Assembly (NCBI RefSeq): GCF_905220365.1
Contig: NC_061123.1
Location: 1,302,001 to 1,366,000 of the forward strand
Length of the DNA: 64,000 bases
Source: Vanessa cardui
Taxonomy: Eukaryota > Arthropoda > Insecta > Lepidoptera > Nymphalidae
Reading direction: 5' to 3'
In this document: positions 45,284-56,406 of the stretch, piece by piece
Layout of the letters: the number at the start of each line of letters is the position of its first letter
Position numbering within the stretch: position 1 is the first letter of the stretch
The notes under the pieces: generated by a model
Told to the model about the DNA's origin: nothing
The model's input: only the letters and a program-made list of their open reading frames with translations
Database searches by the model: none
Position numbers and translations under genes: made by a program

Positions 45284-45525
45284 ATTTTTTTTAATTCGGA
45301 ATTCGAATTTTGAAAAATTATTGTAATCGAATCTTAGGTTAATAGAAGCTGTATTTTTAAACATACACTTTTTTTTTAAATTCAAAATTCGAATTTTCAG
45401 AAATATGTAAACACATTTTTTATTCAGAATTCGTTTTTTGAAAAAATATTCTAATTGAATCTTAGGCTGTCTTTTTATATCAACATATTTTTTAATTCAG
45501 ACTTCGAATTTTGAAAAATTTTCAT
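45284..45525. repeat. Diverged tandem array of an AT-rich unit
   Basis: The string 'TTTTTTAATTCGGAATTCGA' and its variants ('AAATTCAAAATTCGAATTTT', 'TTATTCAGAATTCGTTTTTT', 'TTTAATTCAGACTTCGAATT') starts near 45284, 45367, 45417 and 45488. The block 'TCGAATCTTAGG' / 'TTGAATCTTAGG' repeats inside. Unit length varies between about 50 and 85 bp. Confidence 0.8.
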
Positions 45526-46379
45526 ACCTCTACGAGCGCAATATTCGTCTTTTGTATAGATAACATCAATGCGCTCTACATTAAAAGATACGGCCCTGTT
45601 AAATAGTAAGGTAAGGCTTTATAGCACGGTGAGAAATGGTTCAGCGATTCCGATACACTAAAAGCGCAGTTACATAAAGAACATTCGTAAGACGTTGGCT
45701 TAAATATTTCCAAAGTTTAAATATTGCTGTGTCTTGCCAGAATTCGATATCAGTTTTATTAATTTAGACACAGGTGTTGGTCACAGAAATTGCAAAATGA
45801 TGGCGGATTTTTCGTTACCATCTCTGTAGATAACATCTTATCACTCATTCTACCGCCACACAGCAACAACTTATTTTTGTGTTGTTCGAGTTTTTTTTTA
45901 CACATTGTATAACTATAATTTATTGCAATTTTTTAATCTGTAATACGTCGATTTATATGATATGATATTGATATTTAAAACACCACTGTCGAGAGGGCGC
46001 TGCACGCAAAGATTAAAGTACTCGATCCGTAAAAAATAAACTTTTAAAATTATATATGTGCAAAATAGTGGTTGTTATTTTGTGTAAAAGACATATCTAC
46101 AAATGAATCGTATGCAGAAACGTTATCCAAAGTGAATATTCAGACAAAGTGAAAAAAAAGGAGTGATTATACATGTGTCGACAAACATTATAAAAATTGA
46201 CAATAGTAAAACATAAAAATCGTTATAATTGGTGAACTATAAAAAAAATTAAAACAATAAACACTAGTGCGAGTGAAGTTAATAATAAATCATATCAAAC
46301 AAATTATTATTATAATAGTAAAAATAAGAGTAAAAATTAAAAAGTTTGAAGGTGGTCAAAAAACATCCTCATTGAACTA
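45526..46379. other. Unassigned, may include the 5' UTR of the downstream LINE
   Basis: No gene. 'GAGAGGGCGCTGCACGC' at about 45992 is a GC-rich spot. Without another copy I cannot place the 5' end of the RTE element, which may start here. Confidence 0.4.
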
Positions 46380-46569
46380 CCCTCAAAGTCACTAAGACCG
46401 AGCGGATACTGATGAAAAATTTCATTACTCAAGTTAAAGCTCGTTTGGTGTAAAGGTATGTAAGAACTGTGAATAACCAACAGAACCGAGATCGATTCCG
46501 ACCGAATCCACAGAAGTATCAAATTTATTTTTAAATTCTCAATTGTCTACTACAGATAAGAGTACGTAA

Positions 46570-47664
46570 GAACGTAACGTAAGAACTTTATCAACTCATG
46601 AACGAGTAATAGAACTAAGCGAAGCAATACAAGAAATTAAATACGACATAATTGGTCTGTGCGAAATAAGACGCCAAGGCACTAAAATAGAAGACCATGA
46701 TAATTTCATTATATGCTACACTGGACTAATACCAGGCAGAAATGGAGTCGGTTTTATAATAATCAAAACTCGCAGAGAATGGATTGAAAGCATCGTTGGC
46801 ATAAATGATAGAGTCGCATTACTAAACTTAGATATTCAAGGAGTATTCATGTCACTTATACAAGTATACGCTCCGACTGAGGCAGCAAACGAGGATGAGA
46901 TTGACTCTTTCTACTCAAATGTTAACAAAGCTATAACTCAAGCCTATAAATATTATTCCATATTAGGGGATTTCAACGCCAAAATAGGACAACCTGGAAG
47001 AGACGAACGTCTAATAACTAAACGATACGGTTATGGCGTAAGGAACAGCAGAGGCCAAAGGCTCATTGAATTCACTCTCGAACACAAATTATCTATTCTA
47101 AACACTTTCTTTCCCAAAAAGCCCAACCAAAGATGGACCTGGCGCTCTCCAAATGGAGAACACAAAAACGAAATAGACTACATATTAACAAATACACCAA
47201 ACGCATGCCAAAATATAGAAGTCCTAAACATTAATTACCCGTCGGATCACAGACCAATCAGAGTAACCCTGTTAATAAAAAAACAAAAGAAGAAACGAAC
47301 AGCATATAAAAACAAGGAACACTCGTCATTGAAAACAGACACAGAAATATCAAACTATAAACAAAGCCTACTGTCTCATCTACAAGCTATAATTATATGC
47401 CAAGGAAAAACATCAGTTCAAGACTACTATAACAAACTAGAATATGCCATAATTCAAAGTTTACGTGATGCACGATCGCCTAAAATAATTTCAAGAGATA
47501 CCCATAGAGTCCTAACTGAACGTACGCTGGCACTCATCAGGAGAAGACAGGAGCTTCAACATACTAGGTCAAAAACTCGAGCTGAAAAAAACGAACTATC
47601 AGCACTATACAAACTGATAAGTAAATACATAAAACATGACTATATAAAACCTACAGATCGATGA
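46570..47664 (+). pseudogene. RTE endonuclease domain, open 364 codons, lacking a proper start
   Basis: The frame is open from just after TAA at 46567 to TGA at 47662. Endonuclease residues are all visible: Asn in 'NVRTLS' (46576), Glu in 'CEIRR' (46663), Asp and Asn in 'LGDFNAKIG' (residues 41 and 43 counted from the ATG at 46849), Asp in 'NEIDYIL', and Ser132-Asp133-His134 of 'PSDHRPI'. The first ATG is at 46849, after the Asn and Glu residues, and a TAA precedes 'NVRTLS', so the native start is lost. The tail is Lys/Arg-rich as in RTE linkers. The domain would nick DNA for target-primed reverse transcription, but this copy is cut off from its reverse transcriptase. Confidence 0.88.
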
Positions 47665-49294
47665 CTTTTGAAAAACAAGTCTCAAAAAGGCTCTTAAAGA
47701 ATTAAAAACATACAAGCATTGGATAGATGGTTTAAACCGAGGGGAAGTGATAGTGAATAATAGGAAATTGTAGGGGTAGCTACAACTTTCTACAAGACTC
47801 TTTATAGCGCCAATGACAAAAACCATAGCTATGCTAAGCCTACGTACAGCAAAGAGATCGGAAACATAGTACAAATATCAGAAAATGAAATCTTACAAGA
47901 GATAAAAAGACTAAAGACAGACAAAAGCACCGGACCCGACGGAATTTCCAATGAATCCATTAAAGCAGCAAGTGCGATACTGTCTTCACCCTTAACATAT
48001 TTATTTAACCAAATCTCAGTAACTGCTGAAATACCGTCGCAATGGCTAGAATCAGACATTATTCTTATCTACAAAAAAGGAGATCCGAGGGACATTACTA
48101 ATTACAGACCTATTAGTTTAGTCTCATGTATCTACAAACTGTTTTCTGCCATCATAAATAAAAGAATAAGCGTCACACTAGAATCAAAACAACCAATAGA
48201 GCAAGCAGGCTTCCGCGAGAGATTTTCAACCATTGACCACATACACACACTAGAATTACTAATAGAAAAGTACAAGGAAATGCAAAGAGTGCTCTACATC
48301 GCCTTCGTAGATTATAAAAAAGCTTTCGACACCGTGTCGCACTCCAGTATCTGGGCCGCTCTCCAAGCTCAAGGCGTTGAACCAGAATACATAGAAGTTA
48401 TTAAAAATACGTACAAGAGAAGCACAGCAAAAATAAAACTAGACGATACTGGCCCTGCGTTTCCCATCAAAAGAGGGGTGAAACAAGGAGACCCACTCTC
48501 TCCAAAATTATTTATATCGATTCTAGAGTCAATAATAAGCAAACTTAACTGGGACAAAATAGGACTCAAGATAAAAGGCAAATATTTGAACCATCTACGG
48601 TTCGCTGATGACTTAGTACTTCTCTCAGAATCTCACGTACAATTACAAACCATGCTCAATTCACTAAACGCAGCCAGCAAAGAGGTAGATCTGGAAATTA
48701 ATCTTTCCAAAACAATGGTCATGACTAACGGCACAAATATAAAAGTATCAGTAGACAATGACACTTTGAAATATACAGATATTATATAGATATACATCTA
48801 CCTTGGGAAACAAATTGGCTTTGACGGTAAACAAAATGAACAAGAGGTTGCACGAAAAACACAAAATACTTGGAACAAGTACTGGTCCTTAAGAGAAATA
48901 CTTAAAAGTAACATGCCAATAAATTTAAAAACAAAAGTCTGGAATTCATGCCTCTTACCTTGCCTTACATACGCGTGCCAAACTTGAAAATACAGTACGA
49001 CCGTAAAAAACAAAATAATTACCTGCCAACGCGGAATAGAACGAAAAATGTTGAATATTAAAAAGCTCAAAAAAATTCGCCACTCAAAAATCAGGCAAAT
49101 CACCAAAGCCAAAGATGCTTTATGCTTTGCAAAAAAGCTAAAGTGGAAGTGGGCAGGGCAATGTTGCGAGACTAGCGGACGAGAGATGGACCGACAGGGT
49201 AACCAAATGGAAGAGCCCACAGGGCAAGCGCCTCAGAGGCAGACCTTGTCTGAGATGGGAAGATGATATCATAAAAATTGCTGGCCGCAAATAG
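47665..49294 (+). pseudogene. RTE reverse transcriptase domain with stops and frameshifts
   Basis: After TGA at 47662 the coding signal moves to another frame ('KTYKHWIDGL', about 47706) and returns by about 47764 to the original frame. Reverse transcriptase motifs then follow: 'STGPDGIS', 'DITNYRPISLVS', 'FVDYKKAFDTV' (Asp at 48310), 'GVKQGDPLSPKLF', and 'RFADDLVLLS' (Asp at 48607 and 48610). The catalytic core itself is uninterrupted for about 340 codons from TAG 47761 to TAG 48787. Further damage is TGA at 48985 where Trp is expected, a frameshift near 49155, and TAG at 49292 in the final 'GRPCLRWEDD' block. The copy cannot make a full-length protein. Confidence 0.88.
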
Positions 49295-49560
49295 CACAAG
49301 ACCGAGAGAAATGGACTTCTTTAGAGGAGGCCTTCACCTTCACCTGAGGAGGGTTCTTGCTATAAAAAAAAAAGAAATAGAAAAAAAAAACTAAATAAAA
49401 CTAGTAATAATTAACTATATTTTTCCTAATATTATTAAATAAGTATTAACTTTCTTTTCTTAATAGTCATAATCTCTTTTTTCCAAAATTGTACCAAAAG
49501 CAGCACTGTGCAAGAAATAAAAGGCTTTTTTTTGTATTTTATTTTTCTTTTTTTTGTTTT

Positions 49561-50574
49561 TTTTTTTTAATACGTCAATTGACTATTTTTAGAATTTAAT
49601 TTTGGCCGAATGTCTGTCGGAAAGAAAGAGAATGTCAACAAATTGAACACGGCGGCAGTGTTTTGTTATAATTCTAATGATTTTAAAAATAATTAGAATT
49701 ATAGATCAGATTTGGATAAAAATACGGGATGTATTATGAAATACGGATTAGTGGGTAAAATAAATATGAAAATAGTGCTAATAAATGAATCTGGAAGAAT
49801 ATCTTTGTTTAAACTCGTGACCATCCTAAGAGTTATATTCCAATTTGTATGAGCCAGTATGAATACGCAAAGGGATAAATCTTCGCTTCCTAGGTAGGTT
49901 GAGGGTTCATAGGCACGGTTCATATTTTTATAAGTTTTCGTGTGAGTGGTGATCAGTAATTACTGTCAAGTGGTCAATCTATTTTAAATATATATACAAA
50001 CATATTTTAATTATATTTTACACATTATATAATATAATTAAAATCAATTTCAATATAAATATTTAAGTTTCGTCTAATTCCGCTCCGACCGCCTCGTTTC
50101 TTCGTTGTGAAATTTAATCCATTTAATTGCTAAAGTTTAATTCGGATACAGTCAAGTTTCATATTTAAGGTCGTTCAGAGCATAATTCAGCTTAACTTTC
50201 CAACATTAATGCGCACTGTTCTGAGATTATCGGCTAAAAGTGTAGAATCAGCCTTAATAATTACCCTTAGCAGATAATAAAAGAAATGCTAACATATGCG
50301 CTTGTGCTACGATTTTTACATTTCTATTTAATTTTGACTTTCCTTTAAAATAAAAAAAAAATATAGGAAAATGAAAACCTAACTTTAATATAAAAAAGCG
50401 TGACCTGATAAGATAGGTATCATCAAAACACACACACACAGATTTTTCACATACCAATCGCTTCATAATACTTAAATAATGACTACCTAGATCTCTGAAA
50501 ATTCACTAAGCAGCACGATTTTAAGAAACGTTTTTCCTCGACAAACACTCTATCGAACCATCTTTGGCCGATAG
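49561..50574. other. AT-rich stretch, no gene seen
   Basis: No supportable gene. (CA)n microsatellite of about 13 bases near 50428. Confidence 0.5.
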
Positions 50575-50705
50575 TATTTCCGAACTGATGGTACCTGGGA
50601 ACCTTTCAAAAAGAGCCTACGTTTTTCTTAAAGGTCGGCAACTTGCCCGAAAGCCTGAAAGTCGCAGCTACAGGGCTGTGGTGGTCACTTTTCATCATCG
50701 GTGAA
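50575..50705 (+). repeat. SINE-like fragment with 'AAAGGTCGGCAAC'
   Basis: 'AAAAAGAGCCTACGTTTTTC', 'TTAAAGGTCGGCAACTTGCC' and 'GTGGTGGTCACTTTTCATCA' resemble a common lepidopteran element with 'AAAGGCCGGCAACGCAC' and 'CATCAGGTGA'. No second copy here; identification is from memory. Confidence 0.45.
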
Positions 50706-51189
50706 TATTCTGATGAAATAAAAGACACTTATTATTGTTTTAAATATTCTCTCTTATGCGATTAATACCAATCATGTAATATTATAAAATACCTAATGAA
50801 ATACAGGACAAATTTTTTATTGTGTGATTTTGTTATATTTTCAAACTATGCTACCTCGTAAACGTCGTACCTCGTTTTCTTTAATAACGGGCTATTAACC
50901 AACATAAATCTCGTTGCTGCACAAGAGACTTCACCTCGCTACCTAACCTCTATAGAAAGTGGCGGTTCTCGTTTATTTTATGAACAGCTGCGAAACTGGA
51001 TTTCGTATTATCTTAAATCAAAACGTTAATAAAGACGAACGACGAAAAGGTGAGAATTTTACGACAATTTTTATTTACCATTGTCATAAAATCTTTTAAG
51101 TTTCGTTCGTATTCAAGGCGTGTATATACTTATACATTTATACAAGTATATAACGAGTATATATCAGTATTTTATTGGTAACTTATTTA

Positions 51190-51530
51190 ACATGAACGGA
51201 GACGGCCAGTTGTTAGAACGCTTTCATCTTAACCGATGATTGCGGGTTCAAACCCAGGCAAACACCACTGATTTCATGTGCTTAATTTGTGTTTATAATT
51301 TATCTCCTGTTCAGCATCCTAGGAAAACATCGTGAGGAAAACTACATGTGTCTAATTTCATAGAAGTTCTGTATTCATACATGCGTGCAGAATTTCTATA
51401 ACCACTATGGAATATGTATGAGCCATATCAGAACAGCTTGGAAGAATATGTTCTAAACCTCGAAAGGGAGAGGAAACCTTAGCCCAGCAGTGGGAAATTT
51501 ATAGCCTGTTGTTGTTGTTGTTATTTAACG
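51190..51530 (+). mobile_element. SINE-a copy 11 with a body rearrangement
   Basis: Head 'GGAGACGGCCAGTTGTTAGA' and 'GCGGGTTCAAACCCAGGC'. The body holds an extra segment (about 51371-51432, with 'CATACATGCGTGCAGAATTT') before the usual 'CAGCTTGG', and it ends with five TTG units. Confidence 0.88.
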
Positions 51531-51939
51531 TAATATGAGAAGAATATACAGACGGATACTTTTTATTTATTGCTTTACTTTGCGTAATAAAAACAAGTAT
51601 GTTACACTCAGAAATTAAAATGTTAACCAATAGTAGGTACGCTCACCCAGCTTATAAGATATGAAGGTGTAACCTTCCGACAGGCTGATAGCATTACTAC
51701 TAACTAAAACTAAATAATTACCACATAATGGCAATTCATTTTCTCTTATAACCTAGCCCAGGCTATAAGAGAAATATTATGCCTTCAAAACTAAACGTGA
51801 AGAGGCATCTTTCCAGCTAGTACTATATGGACAACTAGTGCAGTTTTTTCTTCCTGACAGTACTGGCCAGCGTTGACTTTTATGTCTAATCGGTGTGTAT
51901 ATACAAAGTACTAATATTACCTATAAATGAAACAGTTCA

Positions 51940-52190
51940 GGAATGCTATCATTTGCCCGCCGGCGAAAACGAGGACCCAAATAAGCGACGTCATGGAGGC
52001 GGCCGTGACGCCTGTCGAATCATTCAGTGCTTAGAACCACAACCCACCGACTTCGTTCTGAGCCGAGGTGCGATCTCATATGAGACACCCTCCGGACAAA
52101 CTTTAAATCCGAGCACAGCGCTCAACCTCAGCGCTGAGGACATTAGAACTAGCCCGAAAGTCAAGTGACGTTGTAAAGGCCAGTAGGGTC
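51940..52190 (+). other. GC-rich island with a 91-codon frame, unassigned
   Basis: This stretch is far richer in GC than its flanks. A frame ending at 52168 includes 'GENEDPNKRRHGGGRDACRI' and 'TPSGQTLNPSTALNLSAEDI'. No start context, splice site or domain is recognisable. The sharp compositional edges suggest an inserted retroelement fragment, such as a LINE 5' region, more than a host gene. Confidence 0.35.
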
Positions 52191-52705
52191 AACAGCAATA
52201 CTTCACGCATATAAAAACACTATCAGAAATATAAAAGTTAATACTCTCCGTTTGTCCTCATAGTGTGTATAACTAGAAAAATATGTTCTTTTAAAGTGCG
52301 AACACACGTACTTGTTAGCCTGTCCTTTGGGAAATTCCTAGCGACTTGGACTTTTTTATTTAGAAACCTTGAATAAATTATAATTAAAATACTCTTATTC
52401 GTTTAATTTCTTACTTTATTTTGAAAAAGAGATTCGACCCGATCGGTAGTGAAAATTACCTAATCTTCGCTTAGCAAGAAAATAATTTGGTATCGTGAGT
52501 GAGAAATGGGATTAAAATAAAAAATTGGGCTGAGTCTTAATTTTAATGTGAAACATAAATCAAAATTAGTTCACGGCTTCTCGATTCAAATTTATATATT
52601 AATTTAACGTTTCGCAACTTCCTTTTAGCACATAATTTCAAAACGTTAGTATTTTTGAATAATGATTAATTAATTGGAGAAATGACCTCACAAATTAACT
52701 TTTTA
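52191..52705. other. AT-rich stretch, no gene seen
   Basis: No supportable gene or repeat. Confidence 0.55.
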
Positions 52706-52812
52706 ACCGATATCTAAAAAAGGAGGTTATCATGTCCAGTAGTTTCATAGACATATTTTTTTATTTTAAGTTCACTAGCTGTTTCTAGCTTTGAAGTCGG
52801 TTTAATTTTTTA
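52706..52812 (+). repeat. Fold-d miniature copy, both ends joined
   Basis: The left-end motif 'AAAAAAGGAGGTTATCATGT' preceded by AACCGA, and the right end 'TTTGAAGTCGGTTTAATTTT', about 100 bp apart. It abuts a Rep-k copy. Confidence 0.6.
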
Positions 52813-52814
52813 TA

Positions 52815-52905
52815 ATTTATTTATTTAAATATATACGAATATGAACTAAAACTAGTTACTATATAAATTTTGAGCACGTGGGATAGTGACAAGAATGCTT
52901 TATAA
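52815..52905 (+). repeat. Rep-k copy 4 (short form)
   Basis: 'AATATGAACTAAAACTAGTT' and 'GACAAGAATGCTTTATAAAA', ending at the same point as the copy at 26111. Confidence 0.7.
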
Positions 52906-53019
52906 AAAAAAAAAATACTTAACAGCTTTTTTTGTTATGTTACCTTCTACAAATTCAACATGACCAGTGAGAGTTCAGGTGAAGTACCTAAGGTAAGTAA
53001 GAATGGCCTTACGTGATAT

Positions 53020-53078
53020 CCGTGACACAAAATTTCAGACTCCAGAGCCTGTTAGTGAGATTCTCCCTATAGACAATT
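53020..53078 (-). repeat. Rep-g fragment
   Basis: In reverse reads 'GAGAATCTCACTAACAGGCT' then 'CTGGAGTCTGAAATTTTGTG', like the middle of Rep-g at 17060-17345. Confidence 0.5.
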
Positions 53079-54054
53079 CAATTTTTAAGGTTCCTTTGCT
53101 AAATGGCTAAAACGGAACCATTCGTGACGCGGCTCTGTCTATCCTTCCGTATGTCACAGACATTTTTTTCCGAATGTGTGAGTACTATACTGTTGAAACT
53201 TAATAAGTAGAGCTGTTCAAAAACTTCTGTGAATCGCAGTAACACTTAGAACTGAAACTCAAATAAAAATGTTCATCAAACTCATACGTGTACCCATCTA
53301 TGTATTCCCACTTGACCGTTTTATTTTTAATAGCCGGACATGTATTTTATCCTTAGCCCTTTGAAGCAGGAGCCTCATAGCCACTAGAAAACAACGAATT
53401 ATTTAAGTTGGGATTATTTAATCCTAACGATATGTGCAACATATTATCTGTGGATTTTAAGAGATATTCCTTATGGGGAAGATTGTTTGTATAAAATTAG
53501 TAGTTGTATGTACCACCCGATGGTGGGTGACCACCATCGCCCATAGACATTGGCACCGTAGGAAATAGTCATAATCATTCACAAAACACTCAAAAGAACA
53601 ATGTACAACAATAATATTGCTGTTTGGTCCGACCACCTTAATATCAATGTTTTTAGATTGATAATTTCAATGGCAATGAAACTAGGCAGTAATGAAAGAT
53701 TATTTCTATCTCTTCATAAATAAACTTGTCGGCACCGTCTTTTATTCAAAAAAGAAAAAAAATAAGTTCAAAGCATACTCATTATTTTTAATATTATTTA
53801 GTTTCAATCAGAATTTGTAATAGTTTGTGTGAAACGAGCTATTTCACGCTCGCTTCGTTGGGCGTAAATTCAATCTTGGTAAGTGCTTGTTTGTGAGTAA
53901 TTAAAAATGTATCTTGTCTTATAATAATATCTCCGTCCGATCATCCGATCGTTCGAGAGTGAGTCTATAATATTGCACAATATTATAAAAGATAAATTAC
54001 ACTGACCATTATTCTGAAAACGAAATATGAAATTCTGAAGAAAAAATATTTCAC
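53079..54054. other. Mostly unassigned, one Rep-c scrap
   Basis: Rep-c fragment at 53515-53575 is listed separately. Otherwise AT-rich and featureless. Confidence 0.5.
53515..53575 (-). repeat. Rep-c fragment
   Basis: 'GGTGACCACCATCGCCCATA' and 'GACATTGGCACCGTAGGAAA' are the 3' part of Rep-c in reverse. Confidence 0.65.
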
Positions 54055-54245
54055 TACATACCATAAAACAAAGTCGCTCTTCGCTGTCTGTATATCCCTA
54101 TTTATGCTAGAATATTTGAAATTAGGAATTTTAATGCGCTTTTTTTCAATAGATAGAATGATCCAAAATCATTTTTATATAAATATTAGAAAGGCTGATG
54201 TAAATAGTAGCAAATTTGGTTTCTGATGTGATGTCATAAATAAAC
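54055..54245 (-). repeat. Rep-e copy, diverged
   Basis: 'CATAAAACAAAGTCGCTCTT', 'GCTGTCTGTATATCCC', 'TTTTAATGCGCTTTTTTTCA' and 'CTGATGTGATGTCATAAATA' follow Rep-e in reverse. Confidence 0.7.
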
Positions 54246-55050
54246 ACAATTTTTTTACGCTTACAATAATACTACACAATTTAACTAGTACTATAAACTC
54301 TAACCGAATTTGATAACGCTAGTTAATTTGTTATTATTTTTAATTCAACAAATGAAAAAGGTCGTATATCTCTAATCAAATGAATTAAGGAAAAAAATGT
54401 GTATAAGAGATTCAGCACGAATATTAGATCTTTGACAAGTGCGTTTTCAAAGCGATTATATATAATAAATATTAAATTATTACAAGAAATGTGTTGGATA
54501 ATTTAATTTAACTTGACATAATTTTTGATATGATGTCAAATGTAAAAAGAGGAATGTTCGTGGTTATTTACATTGGCCCAAATTCAGCCTAAGTCATTGG
54601 GCCAATGTTTGATGAAGTTTTATAACTAGGCGGATAGGTCCCGTATCATACAATAAAGCAAACTGGTGAAATATTTAAATACATAACTGTTAGCGCATTT
54701 CCTTTATACTTATAATAATTACACAATAAACATACAAACCAATAAATAACCAATTAATTGTAAAATCCATTAACGATTCATAAAATGTGAGTTATTATTG
54801 ATATAAATTCGGTAAACGAGTTTACTATGAGACTTTAATTAAAATTAAACATAATAAATATGAATAATATCATCATTTTTTTTGTTTTAAATATTGGTGA
54901 CCCAAGGGAATCATACAAAAATATTATCCTGCAATCTTTATCTATACGAAGCTCATGTATAGCCGATCGCAAAACATGTAATGTCTTTCACTGCTTTTCG
55001 TATATCATTTTTATATATTTTCTTATTAAACTGATATAGAAATTTGTAAT
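54246..55050. other. AT-rich stretch, no gene seen
   Basis: No supportable gene. 'TTGGCCCA.T..GCC' and 'TTGGGCCAATG' near 54575-54610 form a loose inverted pair. Confidence 0.5.
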
Positions 55051-55273
55051 TGACGACCTCCGTGGTCGAGTGGTGTGTACACCGGTTTTCATGGGGGCGC
55101 CCCTCCGAAGTCCTGGGTTCGATTTCCGGCTCATTAGTTTTCTATGTTGTCTTGGGTCTGGGTGTTTGTGGTACCGTCGTTACTTCTGATTTTCCATAAC
55201 GCAGGTGATTTAGCTACTTACATTGGGATCAGAGTAATGTATGTGAAGTTGTTTCATATTTATTTATTTATAT
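55051..55273 (+). mobile_element. SINE-b copy 3
   Basis: Head 'TGACGACCTCCGTGGTCGAG', B box 'GGGTTCGATTTCCGG', body 'TAGTTTTCTATGTTGTCTTG', 'GGGATCAGAGTAATGTATGT' and an (ATTT)n tail. About 15 bases between B box and body are missing compared with copy 4. Confidence 0.92.
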
Positions 55274-55579
55274 TAAAATAAAAGTTATAAGTACATTTTA
55301 TTTGTTTACAAACAAATTGCTTTTTTCGACTTTAATTTGAGTGATCATTGATCAACTTTACTGATGAGTTAATGAGCAACCATGAACCTTGCGTTTAAGC
55401 CAAATTGTATAATCTGATTTTTACAAATGTTTAAGATACTAACCAACCAAGTGTCTGTTAAGTTTGAAAAAAGAACTGCTGCAGACTTACTTATTGTTTC
55501 ATAGCTCTGAATATTTAATTCACAATTATAAATATAGTAGGTAATTTGTGGTAGGCAATTATAAATAAGGCAAAAAATA

Positions 55580-55795
55580 AAATAAATTATATTCAAGTAG
55601 GTAATTAGGTAGGTTCAAGGGGTGAAGCTACCACCACTTCGGAAAGTAGATTCTACAGGGAAGAACCGACAAGAAACTCAGTAGTTACTCTTTTTCAACA
55701 TTTAAAAAATATAGTCATATTAGTTAAATACAATTACATACATATGCAATGTATCCTGCCTGGAAGTCAACATGTATTAACTCCACGCTTTTTTA
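55580..55795 (-). mobile_element. Rep-h copy 6
   Basis: 'AGTAGATTCTACAGGGAAGA', 'ACTCAGTAGTTACTCTTTTT', 'GTATCCTGCCTGGAAGTCAA' and 'CATGTATTAACTCCACG' in reverse orientation. The (TCAAA)n tail is lost. Confidence 0.82.
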
Positions 55796-56006
55796 CCATC
55801 TATAGAATCTTGTATCGAATAATATGCCTCTTTTACCAATGTATTCTTTACAAACGATTTGAATCTATATTATATTATAATAAACAGCGAAACATTGTCG
55901 AAGTAATGTAACAAATGGTGGTACTAAAGAATAATAGTGAGGTCAAGACACGCAGTTTTAAAGCATACGATTTATTCGTTTTTCTGATAGTGTATAGACG
56001 ATTACA

Positions 56007-56044
56007 TATATAAACGCTATCGATCAACAGTCAATCGCAGTCCA
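56007..56044 (+). promoter_or_regulatory. Candidate core promoter: TATATAAA plus initiator GCAGTC
   Basis: 'TATATAAA' at 56007-56014 lies 32 bases before A56039 in 'TCGCAGTCC', close to the spacing of insect TATA/initiator promoters. An alternative initiator 'ACAGTC' begins at 56028. The following 130 bases are moderately GC-rich and ATG-free, as in a 5' UTR, and the first ATG is at 56181. A SINE begins at 56211, so any transcript is disrupted or starts in old transposon sequence. A solo LTR is the main alternative. Confidence 0.3.
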
Positions 56045-56210
56045 CCGTTAGTCACAGTCTCTCAAAGCGTGCTAAAGCTGTCGGTTTTCCCCTCATCAAG
56101 TCGAGTCCCAGTACATTTATTTTCTTTTACGCTACGTTTACACAAAACTTTACACAATCATCATTTATACTTTATACGAATATGTTTTTGTTACAAGATC
56201 TTATGAATGA

Positions 56211-56406
56211 AATGCGGGCTGGTGGAATACAAATGTGGCACAATTTCTATGAGATAAGATACATGCAGGTATCCTCACGATGTTTTCCTTAACCGCCGAG
56301 CACGAGATGAATTATAAACACACATCAAGCACACGAATATTTGGGTATGAATCTGCAATCATCGGTTAAGATGCATGCCTTCTAAACACTGGGCCATCTC
56401 GACTCT
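56211..56406 (-). mobile_element. SINE-a copy 12, 3'-truncated
   Basis: Reverse: starts mid-body at 'AATGCGGGCTGGTGGAATAC' and runs to the head 'CTGGGCCATCTCGACTC'. The 3' part and tail are missing, unlike the usual 5' truncation of SINEs. Confidence 0.88.

Larger units (their letters stand above)
46380..49560 (+). mobile_element. RTE-type non-LTR retrotransposon, decayed, plus strand
   Basis: Order: non-coding 5' region, endonuclease frame (46570-47664), broken linker, reverse transcriptase (about 47764-48789), C-terminal part with stops and a frameshift, then a 3' UTR ending near 49535-49560 in 'CAAGAAATAAAAGGC' followed by T-rich sequence. Gene order and motifs fit RTE elements with a single polyprotein. 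The 5' limit is uncertain. Confidence 0.88.
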
